This document shows positions 18,121 to 27,275 of a DNA stretch of 64,000 nt, piece by piece. The stretch is from NCBI GenBank assembly GCA_964401335.1, contig CAYNYK010000011.1, positions 4,433 to 68,432 on the forward strand, in the 5' to 3' direction. Position numbers and translations under genes: made by a program. The stretch is from JAAYCU01 sp964401335 (GTDB lineage Bacteria > Planctomycetota > Phycisphaerae > UBA1845 > PWPN01). The notes beneath the pieces were generated by a model that was given only the letters and a program-made list of their open reading frames with translations, was not told where the DNA came from and did not search any database. Position 1 is the stretch's first letter. Each line of letters begins with the position of its first letter.

Positions 18121-20316
18121 ATGGCCGCCGATCACCAAGTCCGCCGACTCCATCCGGAAAGTCTCATGTCTATCCTTCCGGCCGTTCTGCATCGTGTAGT
18201 CGTGCGCTTCTCCGGTAGACGAACGACGCGCGAACCTGTTACTCGGCAAGCATTCGGCGTTTGTTTCAGCTTTATGCTCGTGGCTTGGGGATTTTCATGG
18301 CGTGCGGCGGTTGCCGCGCCCACGACCACGTTGGCCGCTCAGGTGCCGGGCGATGTACGGTTGTTCGTTGAATTCAGCGATCTAAAGTTCTTTGTCGTTA
18401 CGCCGACCGGCAACTTGATAAGCAAACTTCTGGATCAACTGGCCACTCCCATGATGCCTACGTCGACCTCGGCACCAGCCGACACTTCTTTGCGGGGATC
18501 TCCGCCGTCGTGGCGGGATCGCTTTGCCCGGGGACTCGGGCTGTCCTCGGAGAACACTGGAATCGTCGATCTGCTGTTGGCCGGTCGCCTTGCCCTGGTC
18601 GCCGACGGCTGGAGCGGATTAGGTGACGCGGTTTTGTTGGCTGAACCGGACGAATTAGCCGGTTTGCTTGGACTGTTGCCCAATCCGGAAAGTCAACCGT
18701 CCGAGGATGCCTCGGTCTATCGCTATCGATTAAGTGAGGATTACGAGTTGGCCTGTGACGGCCGTCATGTCCTCGTAGGCAACCGGACCAAAAGAACCGG
18801 CTTGTATCCGCGCATCTTGCGATTCTGGCGTGGCGGGCGGGTGGATTCGTTGGCTGACCAATATGATTTTCGGATGCGGACCGGCGTTTTGTCGAAGTAT
18901 AGTCGTGTGTTGATGTACTTCCGGACGAGTCAGACCGGCCGGCCGACCGGTGAAAGCAAAGGGGCTGCTCCACGTAACTGGTGGCAGAGCCTCGAGGCGA
19001 ATATTGATTCCCTTGCTTTAGGTGTATCCCTGACGCCGCAATCCGTGCTCATTACCACCAGTCGCAAACTCGGCGCCGCCGCGCCGCGCTGGTCACCGGC
19101 CGCCCCGCCCGTCGCGGCGATGGATCGCCTGCCGGCTTCGACCATCTTGGCTTGGACCGTGCCGATCAATTATCTCGAGCATTATCAAACGCTCCAGGGC
19201 CCGGAGGCCGATCCGGATATCCGGTTTTATGTGGACGTGCTTCGTTCCGGTCTGGGTGAACAGGAATTGGAGCGAGGCCTGCTTCGCCACCTCGTCGGCG
19301 ACAGTATCGTAGTCGTCGGCGAGGGTCGGACTGAGGAGCCCACGCAGACGCACCCGGCCTTGTGGGTCCCAACGGTAGCCTTGATGGTGCGCACCGACGA
19401 ACCCGCCACCACGAAAACGCTTCTCGAACGGATGGCCGGCAACCTACTACGGCTTCTCAATCTGCAATCCGGCGAGAACCAACCGCTGCGTATTCACCGC
19501 GAGCGGATAAACGAGCAGGACGACTGGCTCAGTTCCATTCCGGTGGACCGATTATTCACTTCCGGATCGCTTTACAACTTTATCCGACCGCGCGAAATCT
19601 GCTGGGTGGTCGTGAACGGTTTTGTTATCGTGGGCACGGATCGTGGGCTGGTCCATCAACTGGTGGCGAGCCGGCGGTTGCCTCATCTGTATGCACCCTG
19701 CCTATCGCTCCGCGAAGTGATCCAGGATATCCATAACCTCGGCGGGGAGGTGGAAACCATTCTGATCGCTCGGCCGCGTGCAGTGGCATCCATGATCGAT
19801 ACCTGGCTCGACTTTGTACAGCGATGGTATCCGGACATGCATACCAGCCGATGGTGGCGACAGCTTCGCCAGAAGAAAGGGCCCTCCGATATTAAATTGG
19901 GCATCCTCTTTTCCCGGGCGCGCACCTATGAAGGCGTTCTCGAAGTCGCCCAGACCATTCCCCGCTGGCCCGCCTATGGGCGATTGCGTGCCGGCGACCA
20001 GATACTTTCCGTTGACGGCCAGCCCCTGGACCCCGTCCAGAAACCGGAATCGCTGATCGATCTGGTCACGCGACGAAAACAGCCTGATCGTGTGCGTTTG
20101 GGAGTCCTTCGGGATGGAGCGGAAATCGAAGTGGAGTTGTTGATGCCGGCCACCTCCGGTGATCGCGAGGCTTTCGTGCCGGCCGATTTGTTTCGGCCGT
20201 TGGCTGATCTGCTGCGCCTGTTTCCTTCCGCATATTATCTCAGTTGGCGCACGTCACCGGAAATCGTTCATACCCAGCTCGAGCTGAGTTTTGTGCAGAC
20301 CACCATGCCGCATTGA
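18121..20316 (+). CDS. exported PDZ-domain protein of unknown function
   Basis: A 731-residue protein with an N-terminal export signal (hydrophobic stretch about residues 45-65, ending WRAAVAAP). The first 580 residues contain no domain I can name; they have repeats of the kind seen in planctomycete proteins that assess their own loops (VPGDVRLFVEFSDLKFFV, LPASTILAWTVPINYLE). Residues about 605-690 form a PDZ domain (WPAYGRLRAGDQILSVDG, then DRVRLGVLRDGAEIEVEL). The ATG at 18121 has AGGGG six bases upstream; ATG 18166 with GGAAAG is the alternative. It sits just after the ECF sigma/anti-sigma pair and may belong to its regulon. Confidence 0.6.
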   Translation: MAADHQVRRLHPESLMSILPAVLHRVVVRFSGRRTTREPVTRQAFGVCFSFMLVAWGFSWRAAVAAPTTTLAAQVPGDVRLFVEFSDLKFFVVTPTGNLISKLLDQLATPMMPTSTSAPADTSLRGSPPSWRDRFARGLGLSSENTGIVDLLLAGRLALVADGWSGLGDAVLLAEPDELAGLLGLLPNPESQPSEDASVYRYRLSEDYELACDGRHVLVGNRTKRTGLYPRILRFWRGGRVDSLADQYDFRMRTGVLSKYSRVLMYFRTSQTGRPTGESKGAAPRNWWQSLEANIDSLALGVSLTPQSVLITTSRKLGAAAPRWSPAAPPVAAMDRLPASTILAWTVPINYLEHYQTLQGPEADPDIRFYVDVLRSGLGEQELERGLLRHLVGDSIVVVGEGRTEEPTQTHPALWVPTVALMVRTDEPATTKTLLERMAGNLLRLLNLQSGENQPLRIHRERINEQDDWLSSIPVDRLFTSGSLYNFIRPREICWVVVNGFVIVGTDRGLVHQLVASRRLPHLYAPCLSLREVIQDIHNLGGEVETILIARPRAVASMIDTWLDFVQRWYPDMHTSRWWRQLRQKKGPSDIKLGILFSRARTYEGVLEVAQTIPRWPAYGRLRAGDQILSVDGQPLDPVQKPESLIDLVTRRKQPDRVRLGVLRDGAEIEVELLMPATSGDREAFVPADLFRPLADLLRLFPSAYYLSWRTSPEIVHTQLELSFVQTTMPH

Positions 20317-20341
20317 CGCGCCGGAGGAGCGCGACACGAGT

Positions 20342-21346
20342 TCAGTTCGGCCCGCCGGGCAGAATCATGGCTCCCGCCCCGATCAAGCCGGCCCGCGGCC
20401 CGAGGGCAGCCCGTTCAATAAGCACACGGCCGGTGGAGAATGGTTGCCCTGCCTCTTTCAGGCCGCGGCGAGCGGCGGCAAGGAACGGTTCGCCCAGCTC
20501 GGCCATCCCACCGCCGATCAACACCTTGGCCGGATGAAAAATCGCCGACCAGGAAGCGATGCCCGCGCCCAGCCACCAGCCGCATTCCTCGATCACACTT
20601 AAAGCGGCCCGGTCATTCCGAACGGCGGCGGCAAGGATTTCGTGACCGGTCAGTCGTCCTGTTTGCTTGCGGAGCTCCGCCAAAAGACCACCGGGGTCGG
20701 CATCGGCTTTGTCATTCGCCAGCCGCTCCAAAGCTCGGCCTGAGGCCTTGGCCTCGACGCAGCCGCGGGCGCCGCAACCGCAAGGCGGACCTTGGGCGTC
20801 GACGATCACGTGTCCCAGGCTTCCGGCCAGGTGATTCCAGACCCGCAGGACCTTGCCTTCGATCATGACACCCCCGCCGATGCCGGTTCCGACGACCGCC
20901 ATGAGCAGACGTTCGACGTTTCGGCCGGCCCCGAAGCGGAATTCGGCCAGAACGGCGGCATTCCCATCGGCGTCAAAACTGACCGGCAAGGGGATGGCGT
21001 CCTGGATGTCAACCGGAAGATGAGAGCCGTTCAGATTGGGAAGATTCGCGCTGAAAACGATTCGCGTACGGTCGCGATCCATGTAGCCCGGCAAGGCGAC
21101 ACCCACGCCGACCGGCACCCATTCGTTCGCCCGCGCTTCGCCAAGCACGCCGTGCAACTGTTCGATGAGCAGGCTAGCCATAGCATCGGCGGATCGTTGA
21201 GCATCGACCGGCGAGCTGCGATACAGATGGACCGTTCCGGCGTCGTCGATGACTCCCATCCGCACACTCTGTCCCCCCAGGTCCACGCCAATAGCGCAAC
21301 GTTTTTTATCCACATCGTTCTCCAGATAAACCCAACCTCGTTTCAT
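20342..21346 (-). CDS. ROK-family sugar kinase (glucokinase-like)
   Basis: About 334 residues. It has the ATP-binding IGVDLGGQSVRMGVI motif, the sugar-binding ADGNAAVLAE segment with its catalytic Asp, GTGIGGGVMIEGKV, and the ROK zinc-binding cluster CGCGARGCVEAKASG. No DNA-binding domain is present, so it is a kinase, not a repressor. ATG 21346 is chosen; ATG 21364 is possible. It converges with the PDZ gene. A palindrome overlapping a TATAAT lies about 65 bases upstream, so it is probably transcribed separately from hemG. Substrate (glucose, N-acetylglucosamine or mannose) undetermined. Confidence 0.85.
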   Translation of the reverse strand: MKRGWVYLENDVDKKRCAIGVDLGGQSVRMGVIDDAGTVHLYRSSPVDAQRSADAMASLLIEQLHGVLGEARANEWVPVGVGVALPGYMDRDRTRIVFSANLPNLNGSHLPVDIQDAIPLPVSFDADGNAAVLAEFRFGAGRNVERLLMAVVGTGIGGGVMIEGKVLRVWNHLAGSLGHVIVDAQGPPCGCGARGCVEAKASGRALERLANDKADADPGGLLAELRKQTGRLTGHEILAAAVRNDRAALSVIEECGWWLGAGIASWSAIFHPAKVLIGGGMAELGEPFLAAARRGLKEAGQPFSTGRVLIERAALGPRAGLIGAGAMILPGGPN

Positions 21347-21408
21347 TTTCAACGATGGTGCCACGTCGGTTGCGACGCTCGGCTATCGTATCGAAGACAA
21401 GGTTGTTT

Positions 21409-21423
21409 TGTATAAATTATACA
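21409..21423 (-). promoter_or_regulatory. operator-like palindrome over the ROK kinase promoter
   Basis: TGTATAA-A-TTATACA is a perfect 15-base palindrome. Read on the minus strand it contains TATAAT, a -10 box for the ROK gene, so a bound repressor would block transcription. A related minus-strand stretch, ATAAGATGGTAATTTATAC, lies upstream of def near 48001-48022. Confidence 0.4.
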
Positions 21424-21529
21424 TCTTAATCGGTTATCGCGACCCCACCCCGGAGTACCGGGATCGATGGGCCACCCGCCCAGTTACATGATGGAGGCCA
21501 ACGCCGACTATGCCCGGGAACGAACAAAA

Positions 21530-22975
21530 TCATCCGTGGAGGGCGGCAAAAACTTTTTCGGCGGCCTGTTCGCCGGAGTGGACGCAATCGGGAATGCCTA
21601 CGCCGCTGAAACCGTTGCCGGCAACGGCAATGGTTCGCCGGGCGGCCAGACGCTGCTCGATCCGCCGCACGTTGAGCAGATGACCTACGGGGTACTGCGG
21701 CATCGACAAAGGCCAGCGGTACAGATCGGTAAACTCCGGTTCGCCGTGCAGGCCGATCAGTTCGCACAAGTCCGTCAAAACCGACCGGCAAAGGGACTCG
21801 TCGTCCAGAGCATACACGTCCGGCTGCAACGCTCCGCCGAGAAAGGCCCGCATCAGGATCCGATCGGCAGGAGATCGCTGCTCGAACTTGATGCTGCTGA
21901 AGGTGACGGCGATGATCGTCCGCCGCTCGCTGAAAGGCACCACGAATCCGAAGCCTTCCGGCAAGCGGCCGAGCTGCTCGCGACGGACGGCCAGCGAGAG
22001 GGTGGCCGACGAGGCGTAGGGAATGGCCGCCAGTTCGTCGGCTAAAATCGCATCCATATCGCGAACCAACCCGCCGGTGACATGGGCGGGGGTGGCCACG
22101 ATCAACCCGTCGGCGGATTCATGGCGGCCGTTATGAAACCGCACGCGCCAAGCTGAATCGACGTATTCGATCTTTTCGGCCGGCCAGCCAAGCTGAACCG
22201 CGCCGGCCGGCAGCCGATCGGAAAGCGCGTTGACCAGGACATCCATCCCGCCACGAAAGGCCACAAACATGCTGTAGCGAGCCCCGCTATCGATGTTAGC
22301 TTGCGCCGCCCGCGCGGCGGGCATCTGCTTGCGCATCGCCCGTATCAGGCTACCGTATTGGGCCTCCATCTCCAGAAAACGGGGCATGGTGGTTCGCAAA
22401 CTGAGTTTGTCCGGATCGGCGGTGTAGATTCCGCCGACCAGCGGCTGGGCCACCCGCTCCAATGCCTCCCGCCCGAAGCGACGGCGAACGAACGAGCCCA
22501 GGCTTTCATCGTCGTCGGGGCCGAGTGGCTTGGCTGGCAAGAGCAGATCCAAGGCCATTCGGAATTTGCCCGGCCAGGAAAACAGCCGGCTGGTCACGAA
22601 AGGCAGGATGCGCGTAGGTGCCAGCAGTAGAAAACCTTCAGGGATCGGATACATGCGCCCGCGGCGGACCACAAACGTGCGGCGACAGGCCGGATTGGTC
22701 GGAATCAATTGCAAATCGATGCCGAGGCGTTTACATAAAGCCAACCCCCACGGCTTGGCGGTGATGAACGAGTCGGGCCCGCCTTCGATCAGAAATCCTT
22801 CTTTTCGCCGGGTGATAATCGAGCCGCCAAGCCGGTCCAGTCCTTCGATCAATTTTATATCCAGCGGTCGACCAAAAGCGGCGGACAACTCCGTCAGGCG
22901 ATGGGCGGCGGCCAGGCCCGCGATTCCTCCACCGATGATGAGAATGCGTTTACGCTGATTGAGGCTCTCGGCCAT
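21530..22975 (-). CDS. hemG: protoporphyrinogen oxidase (oxygen-dependent, HemY type)
   Basis: A 481-residue FAD enzyme. The dinucleotide-binding motif ILIIGGGIAGLAAAHRL is at the N-terminus, followed by LIEGLDRLGGSIITR and GGPDSFITAKPWGLALCK, characteristic of HemY-type oxidases that convert protoporphyrinogen IX to protoporphyrin IX. The C-terminal VAGNGFSGVGIPDCVHSGEQ completes the FAD site. It begins 8 bases after hemE ends, so the two haem genes form an operon. Bacterial homologues are also named hemY, and some act as coproporphyrinogen oxidases (HemG/HemY/CgoX naming); no chelatase gene is present to decide which. Confidence 0.88.
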   Translation of the reverse strand: MAESLNQRKRILIIGGGIAGLAAAHRLTELSAAFGRPLDIKLIEGLDRLGGSIITRRKEGFLIEGGPDSFITAKPWGLALCKRLGIDLQLIPTNPACRRTFVVRRGRMYPIPEGFLLLAPTRILPFVTSRLFSWPGKFRMALDLLLPAKPLGPDDDESLGSFVRRRFGREALERVAQPLVGGIYTADPDKLSLRTTMPRFLEMEAQYGSLIRAMRKQMPAARAAQANIDSGARYSMFVAFRGGMDVLVNALSDRLPAGAVQLGWPAEKIEYVDSAWRVRFHNGRHESADGLIVATPAHVTGGLVRDMDAILADELAAIPYASSATLSLAVRREQLGRLPEGFGFVVPFSERRTIIAVTFSSIKFEQRSPADRILMRAFLGGALQPDVYALDDESLCRSVLTDLCELIGLHGEPEFTDLYRWPLSMPQYPVGHLLNVRRIEQRLAARRTIAVAGNGFSGVGIPDCVHSGEQAAEKVFAALHG

Positions 22976-22983
22976 ATCCGCCC

Positions 22984-24027
22984 TTATGCTCCGTTGTGTT
23001 CGTGGACCACGTCGACCAGGATCCGCACGTTATCCACCGGAGTATCCGGCAATATTCCGTGGCCGAGATTGAAAATGTGCCCCGGCCGTTCGCCGGCGCG
23101 TTCGAGGATGGTTTCGGCCGCGTGGATGATCGTCGGCCGATCGCAGCATAATACCACCGGGTCAAGATTACCCTGCACGGCGGTATCGTATCCGATCGCC
23201 GCCCAGGCGTCGGCAAGATTCATCCGCCAATCGAGACCAATGACATCGGCCCCGACTTCGCGCACGGCGGGCAGCAAAATACCGCCATCGGCCGCGAAAT
23301 GGATGATCGGAACCCCCGGCTTGAGGGCCGAGATCAAATGTTGGGTATGTGGCAGAACGTAATGGCGGTAATCCTCCTCGCTCAGACAGCCGACCCAACT
23401 GTCGAAGATCTGCACGGCCTGCACGCCGGCGTCGATCTGGCCGTTCAAATAGCCTGCCGACGCACAAGCAATCTTGCTCATCAACATATTCCAGGTGTCA
23501 GGATCGCCATACATCAGCGCCTTGGTATGCTGGAAACGCCGGCTGACCCCGCCCTCGATCATATAGCTGGCCACCGTAAACGGCGCGCCGCAGAAACCGA
23601 TCAAAGGGGTATGGGGTGGCAAAGCCCGCCGCGACATGCGAACCGCATCGTAAACGAAGCTCAGCGATTCGGCCGGCTCGACCGAACGAAGTTTGCGTAC
23701 ATCGCCGGCCGTACGTATCGTCGGAGATAGTGAAGGGCCAGCCCCTTCCTGGAAGGTCAAGGTCAGGCCCATCGGTTCGGTGATCAGCAGAATATCGGCA
23801 AAGAGGATGGCGGCGTCGAAACCGAGCTGCTCGATGGGCAGCAAGGTCACCTCGGTGGCCAGTTCCGGTCTTTTGCACATCTCCAGGAAAGGATGTTTTT
23901 CGCGCAATTTCCGATAATCGGGCAAATAGCGACCGGCCTGACGCATGAGCCAGATAGGCGTGTAGGCCGTCTTCTCCCGGCGACAGGCCCGCAGAAAAAC
24001 GCTGTTATGCAATGCTTCTGAATTCAT
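22984..24027 (-). CDS. hemE: uroporphyrinogen decarboxylase
   Basis: A 347-residue enzyme that decarboxylates uroporphyrinogen III to coproporphyrinogen III. Signature motifs are WLMRQAGRYLPDYRKLR near the N-terminus (substrate-binding Arg), GFCGAPFTVASYMIEG, FDSWVGCLS, and QGNLDP. ATG 24027 gives the normal length; the frame stays open upstream to 24213 only because it runs through a repeat array. First gene of the hemE-hemG pair. Confidence 0.93.
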   Translation of the reverse strand: MNSEALHNSVFLRACRREKTAYTPIWLMRQAGRYLPDYRKLREKHPFLEMCKRPELATEVTLLPIEQLGFDAAILFADILLITEPMGLTLTFQEGAGPSLSPTIRTAGDVRKLRSVEPAESLSFVYDAVRMSRRALPPHTPLIGFCGAPFTVASYMIEGGVSRRFQHTKALMYGDPDTWNMLMSKIACASAGYLNGQIDAGVQAVQIFDSWVGCLSEEDYRHYVLPHTQHLISALKPGVPIIHFAADGGILLPAVREVGADVIGLDWRMNLADAWAAIGYDTAVQGNLDPVVLCCDRPTIIHAAETILERAGERPGHIFNLGHGILPDTPVDNVRILVDVVHEHNGA

Positions 24028-24053
24028 CGCCTTCTCATCGAGGAGTAAGCATA

Positions 24054-24072
24054 CACCGGCGAGACGCCGGTG
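24054..24072. repeat. REP-like palindrome
   Basis: CACCGGCG-AGA-CGCCGGTG: an 8-base perfect stem with 3-base loop, followed by CCAC. It lies 27 bases upstream of hemE and directly abuts a tandem array. From memory, similar palindromes are dispersed in planctomycete and related genomes; no second full copy was seen here. Confidence 0.6.
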
Positions 24073-24248
24073 CCACACCATTGCCGGGGCCACACGATTG
24101 CCGGGGTCACACCATTGCGGGGGCCACACGATTGCCGGGGCCACACCATTGCCGGGGCCACACGATTGCCGCGGCCACACCATTGCCGCGGCCACAAAAT
24201 TACCGGGCCCCACAATTGCCGGAGTCGCATGATTGTCGGGGCCATGCC
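24072..24248. repeat. 17-bp tandem repeat array with alternating units
   Basis: About ten units of consensus GCCACAC(C/G)ATTGCCGGG. The first seven alternate strictly between CCATT and CGATT, so the real period there is 34 bases. Units from about 24191 onward degenerate, and one is 16 bases long. There are no spacers, so it is not CRISPR-like. It sits between the REP-like palindrome and a MITE-like element, upstream of hemE. Confidence 0.85.
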
Positions 24249-24275
24249 AAGCTCATCCCACCATAGGGGTGGATA

Positions 24276-24404
24276 CTTAGTAACTGGAGTTTTGCAAAGT
24301 CGTCCTAAAACCGCCTCCTTGGGGGTGTTGACCCCCGCTGACGGGGGTAAAAACGAGGGTCAGGATATCCACCGAGGGCATTTTGCAAAACTCCAGTTAG
24401 TAAC
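24276..24404. mobile_element. MITE-like non-autonomous element with inverted ends
   Basis: TAACTGGAGTTTTGCAAA (24281-24298) and its exact reverse complement (24382-24399) bound about 120 bases. Flanking 9-mers CTTAGTAAC (24276-24284) and GTTAGTAAC (24396-24404) are direct repeats with one mismatch, like a target-site duplication. The interior has a second palindrome, ACCCCCG-CTGA-CGGGGGT (24331-24348), and no ORF. The right repeat supplies the TAA stop of the neighbouring ABC ATPase gene. Confidence 0.6.
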
Positions 24405-25389
24405 CCGGCGCTTTCCAGCAGGCCACCCAATGGCCGGGTCGTACCTCCTTCAATTCCGGCTCCCGCGTCCGGCAGGTCGCGTCCTCGGCACCCAGCGGAC
24501 AACGTGGATGAAACTTGCACCCGGCCGGAAAATGCAGCGGGTTGGGCACGTTGCCCGGGATCACGTCCAGCCGGTGTTTCTTGTCCCCCAGCCGCGGGAT
24601 ACTGCGAAACAACCCTTGAGTATAGGGGTGCAGCGGATTTTTGAACAATTCGGTCACTTCCGCCCGCTCAACGATCTTACCGGCGTACATCACGCAGACC
24701 TCGTCGGCGACCTCGGCCACCACGCCGAGATCGTGGGTGATCAGCAGGATGCTCATGTTCCGCCGCTTCTGGATGTCGCGGAGCAGATCGAGAATCTGGG
24801 CCTGGATGGTCACGTCGAGGGCGGTGGTAGGCTCGTCGGCGATCAGGATGGATGGGTTGCAGGACAAGGCCATCGCGATCATCACCCGCTGACGCATGCC
24901 GCCGGACATTTGATGCGGATATTCGTGGACCCGCTGCTGCGGGGCGGGGATTCCGACCTGGCCGAGCACCTCGACGGCCAGATCCCACGCCGCCCGGCCG
25001 CGCAGTTTCTGATGCAGCTTGACGGCCTCGACGATCTGATCGCCCACGGTGTAGACCGGGTTCAGCGAGGTCATCGGTTCCTGAAAGATCATGGCGATCC
25101 GATTACCGCGGATCTCCCGCATGCGTTTCTCGCCGGCGGTGGCCAGGTCAAGCCCCTCGAAATGAATCTGCCCGCCAACGATACGGCCGGGCGGATCGGG
25201 CACCAGGCGCATGATGGATAGCGCGGTCACGCTCTTGCCGCAGCCGCTCTCGCCGACCAAGGCCAGCGTCTTGCCCCGCCCCAGTGACCAGGACACGCCG
25301 TCCACCGCCTTGGCCACGCCGTCCTCGGTGTGAAAATACGTCCGCAGATCGCGAACCTCGATCAGGATTTCGCCGTTGGATTGTTGCAC
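24397..25389 (-). CDS. peptide/nickel ABC transporter ATPase (OppD/DppD-like)
   Basis: About 330 residues. Walker A is GESGCGKSVT, the signature is MSGGMRQRVMIAMAL, Walker B is ILIADEPTTALDV, and the H-loop His is in LLITHDLG. The OppD-specific C-terminal extension with its cysteine cluster is intact (CKFHPRCPLGAEDATC). GTG 25389 is preferred, eight bases after GAGG; TTG 25395 overlapping the permease stop is possible. It is the last gene of the Opp operon. No OppF partner follows; the next sequence is the MITE-like element that forms its stop codon. Confidence 0.85.
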   Translation of the reverse strand: MQQSNGEILIEVRDLRTYFHTEDGVAKAVDGVSWSLGRGKTLALVGESGCGKSVTALSIMRLVPDPPGRIVGGQIHFEGLDLATAGEKRMREIRGNRIAMIFQEPMTSLNPVYTVGDQIVEAVKLHQKLRGRAAWDLAVEVLGQVGIPAPQQRVHEYPHQMSGGMRQRVMIAMALSCNPSILIADEPTTALDVTIQAQILDLLRDIQKRRNMSILLITHDLGVVAEVADEVCVMYAGKIVERAEVTELFKNPLHPYTQGLFRSIPRLGDKKHRLDVIPGNVPNPLHFPAGCKFHPRCPLGAEDATCRTREPELKEVRPGHWVACWKAPGY

Positions 25390-25391
25390 GG

Positions 25392-26330
25392 TCAAATCCT
25401 CAACTGGGGATCCAAGGCGTCGCGCAGCCGGTCCCCGAAGATATTCAAAGCCAGCACAATTAAAAACATCGCGCCACAGGCGGCGACAACCTCCCACCAT
25501 CGGCCGACCACCAAATCCATCCGAGCGGCGTTGATCATCGTCCCCCAACTGGGCGTGCCCACATCCACGCCCAGCCCGAGAAAAGACAGAATGACTTCGG
25601 CGGAAATCGCCCCCACGAAACCTATGGTAAAGTTAATTATCGCCAGATGGCTCAGGTTGGGGACGATATGTCGGAACATGATCCGGAAATGGCCTGCTCC
25701 GGCAGCCCGGGCGGCGGTCACATAATCCAATCCCTTGATTTTCAAAGTCTCCGCCCGCACCAGTCGACAGGTCCCGATCCAGCTCATGACTCCCAAAGCG
25801 ACATAAAGACCATGAATACCGGTCAAATCAATGGCGAACGCCGTATCCCGGAAAAGTACGACGTTTTGAAACGCAAATTTGATGGCAATCAGCAAGATAA
25901 TGCCGGGAATACTGGCCAAGGTATTGTAAAACCAAACCACCAGATCGTCGATGCGCTTCCCGAAATACCCGGCTAAAACACCCAATATCAGGCCCAGCGG
26001 AACGGCAATGGCATTGGCCATGAAGCCGACGGTCATTGAGACTTTCGCCCCAAGCATGGTCTTGACAAAAACATCCCGACCGAAGACATCGGTACCCAGC
26101 CAATGAAGCCGGGAAGGTGGTTGATTACGCAAGGCATAATTAGTCGAAGACTGGAAATCAGGCCACCAGAAACCGGCCAAGATCGCGACCACCGCGTAAA
26201 GGACAATAACTGCAAAGCAGGCCACCGCTATTGGATCGCGGGCTAATCGGCGCACGGCATCCTGACCCAGGCTGCGACCCGGTCGCACCATCGCCGCTGC
26301 ACTCTGATATGCCGAATGCGACGCCCTCAT
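25392..26330 (-). CDS. ABC transporter permease, OppC/DppC type (second C-type subunit)
   Basis: A 312-residue inner-membrane permease with six predicted helices. The coupling-helix (EAA) region reads DYVTAARAAGAGHFRIMFRH followed by IVPN, and WLGTDVFGRDVF is the usual DppC segment after helix 1. It overlaps the B-type permease upstream by four bases and nearly abuts the ATPase downstream. Adjacent to an OppB-type gene, so it should be the heterodimer partner in this peptide importer. Confidence 0.85.
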   Translation of the reverse strand: MRASHSAYQSAAAMVRPGRSLGQDAVRRLARDPIAVACFAVIVLYAVVAILAGFWWPDFQSSTNYALRNQPPSRLHWLGTDVFGRDVFVKTMLGAKVSMTVGFMANAIAVPLGLILGVLAGYFGKRIDDLVVWFYNTLASIPGIILLIAIKFAFQNVVLFRDTAFAIDLTGIHGLYVALGVMSWIGTCRLVRAETLKIKGLDYVTAARAAGAGHFRIMFRHIVPNLSHLAIINFTIGFVGAISAEVILSFLGLGVDVGTPSWGTMINAARMDLVVGRWWEVVAACGAMFLIVLALNIFGDRLRDALDPQLRI

Positions 26331-27274
26331 GACAACTGAACCCTCGGATCAAATATCGCGTAACTGATGTCGGTCGCCAGATTACCCAATACATAGATCA
26401 ATGCGGTCAGGAAAGTCAATCCGCTGACGATCGGTTCATCACGATTGTTGATGCTGCTCAGCAGCAGGTCACCTAAACCGGGTACGCCGAAAAAAGTTTC
26501 CAGCAGCAGACTGCCCATAATCAGAAACGGAATCGCCAGAATCAGGTTGGTCAGGATGGGCAGCATACAGTTCCGCAGGATGTGTTTGAACATCACACCC
26601 GCCAGCGGAACACCCTTGGCCCGGGCCGTACGCACGTAATCTCGGTTGGCCTCATCCAGTATGACCGTCCGGTAGAAACGTACGTTATAACCCAGTCCGG
26701 CGACGACGGCGATAATAACCGGCACAAAAATGTTAAAGGGATTGGCCAAGCCGTAAGCCATCGTCGGACTGAGCTGGAACATCAGCCACTGTCCACCAAT
26801 GATGAAGGCCAGATAGGGGACGCACATGCCCAGCACGGCCAGAAAAACGCCGATGTGATCGATCAGGCTCGCCCGGTAGTAGGCCACCACGGTGCTGGTA
26901 ACCATAGCCAAAGCCCAGCCCAAGGCCATGGCCGGCACGGTAATGGCCAGGCTATACGGGGCCCGCTCAACCACAGTTTTAAGCAACTTGTCGTTGGTAA
27001 TCAGGCTGCGATTCTGGAACGTCATCGTTTGGGAAAAATAAGAGACCAACTGGGAATCCCACCAGGCCTGCCCCTGGTTTCGGTTGATAATCAGTGGCTT
27101 ATCGTAACCGTATTTGTGCAGCCAATCCGCGCGCTGCTCGGCGGTCGCACGGGGGCCGAGATGGGCCGAGGCGATGTCGCCGGCCACCACCCGGAAAAGC
27201 AAAAAGGTGACCAGAAGAACGCCGCCCACCGTGAAAGCGGCCTGGAACAAGCGGCGGACGATATAGGCACTCAT
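26327..27274 (-). CDS. ABC transporter permease, OppB/DppB type
   Basis: A 315-residue permease with the N-terminal helix MSAYIVRRLFQAAFTV typical of the B subunit, and an EAA motif reading DYVRTARAKGVPLAGVMFKH. A periplasmic loop of about 70 residues lies between helices 1 and 2. ATG 27274 is chosen because it begins at the conserved N-terminus, directly after the stop of the binding-protein gene; a longer frame reaches 27403 but overlaps that gene. Partner of the C-type permease downstream. Confidence 0.85.
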   Translation of the reverse strand: MSAYIVRRLFQAAFTVGGVLLVTFLLFRVVAGDIASAHLGPRATAEQRADWLHKYGYDKPLIINRNQGQAWWDSQLVSYFSQTMTFQNRSLITNDKLLKTVVERAPYSLAITVPAMALGWALAMVTSTVVAYYRASLIDHIGVFLAVLGMCVPYLAFIIGGQWLMFQLSPTMAYGLANPFNIFVPVIIAVVAGLGYNVRFYRTVILDEANRDYVRTARAKGVPLAGVMFKHILRNCMLPILTNLILAIPFLIMGSLLLETFFGVPGLGDLLLSSINNRDEPIVSGLTFLTALIYVLGNLATDISYAIFDPRVQLS

Positions 27275-27275
27275 A

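Noticed and set aside
24028..24213. N-terminal extension of hemE
   Set aside because: The frame is open only through the 17-bp repeat array; the family N-terminus fits ATG 24027.
24072..24248. CRISPR array
   Set aside because: Units are 17 bases, directly abutting, with no spacers and no cas genes nearby.
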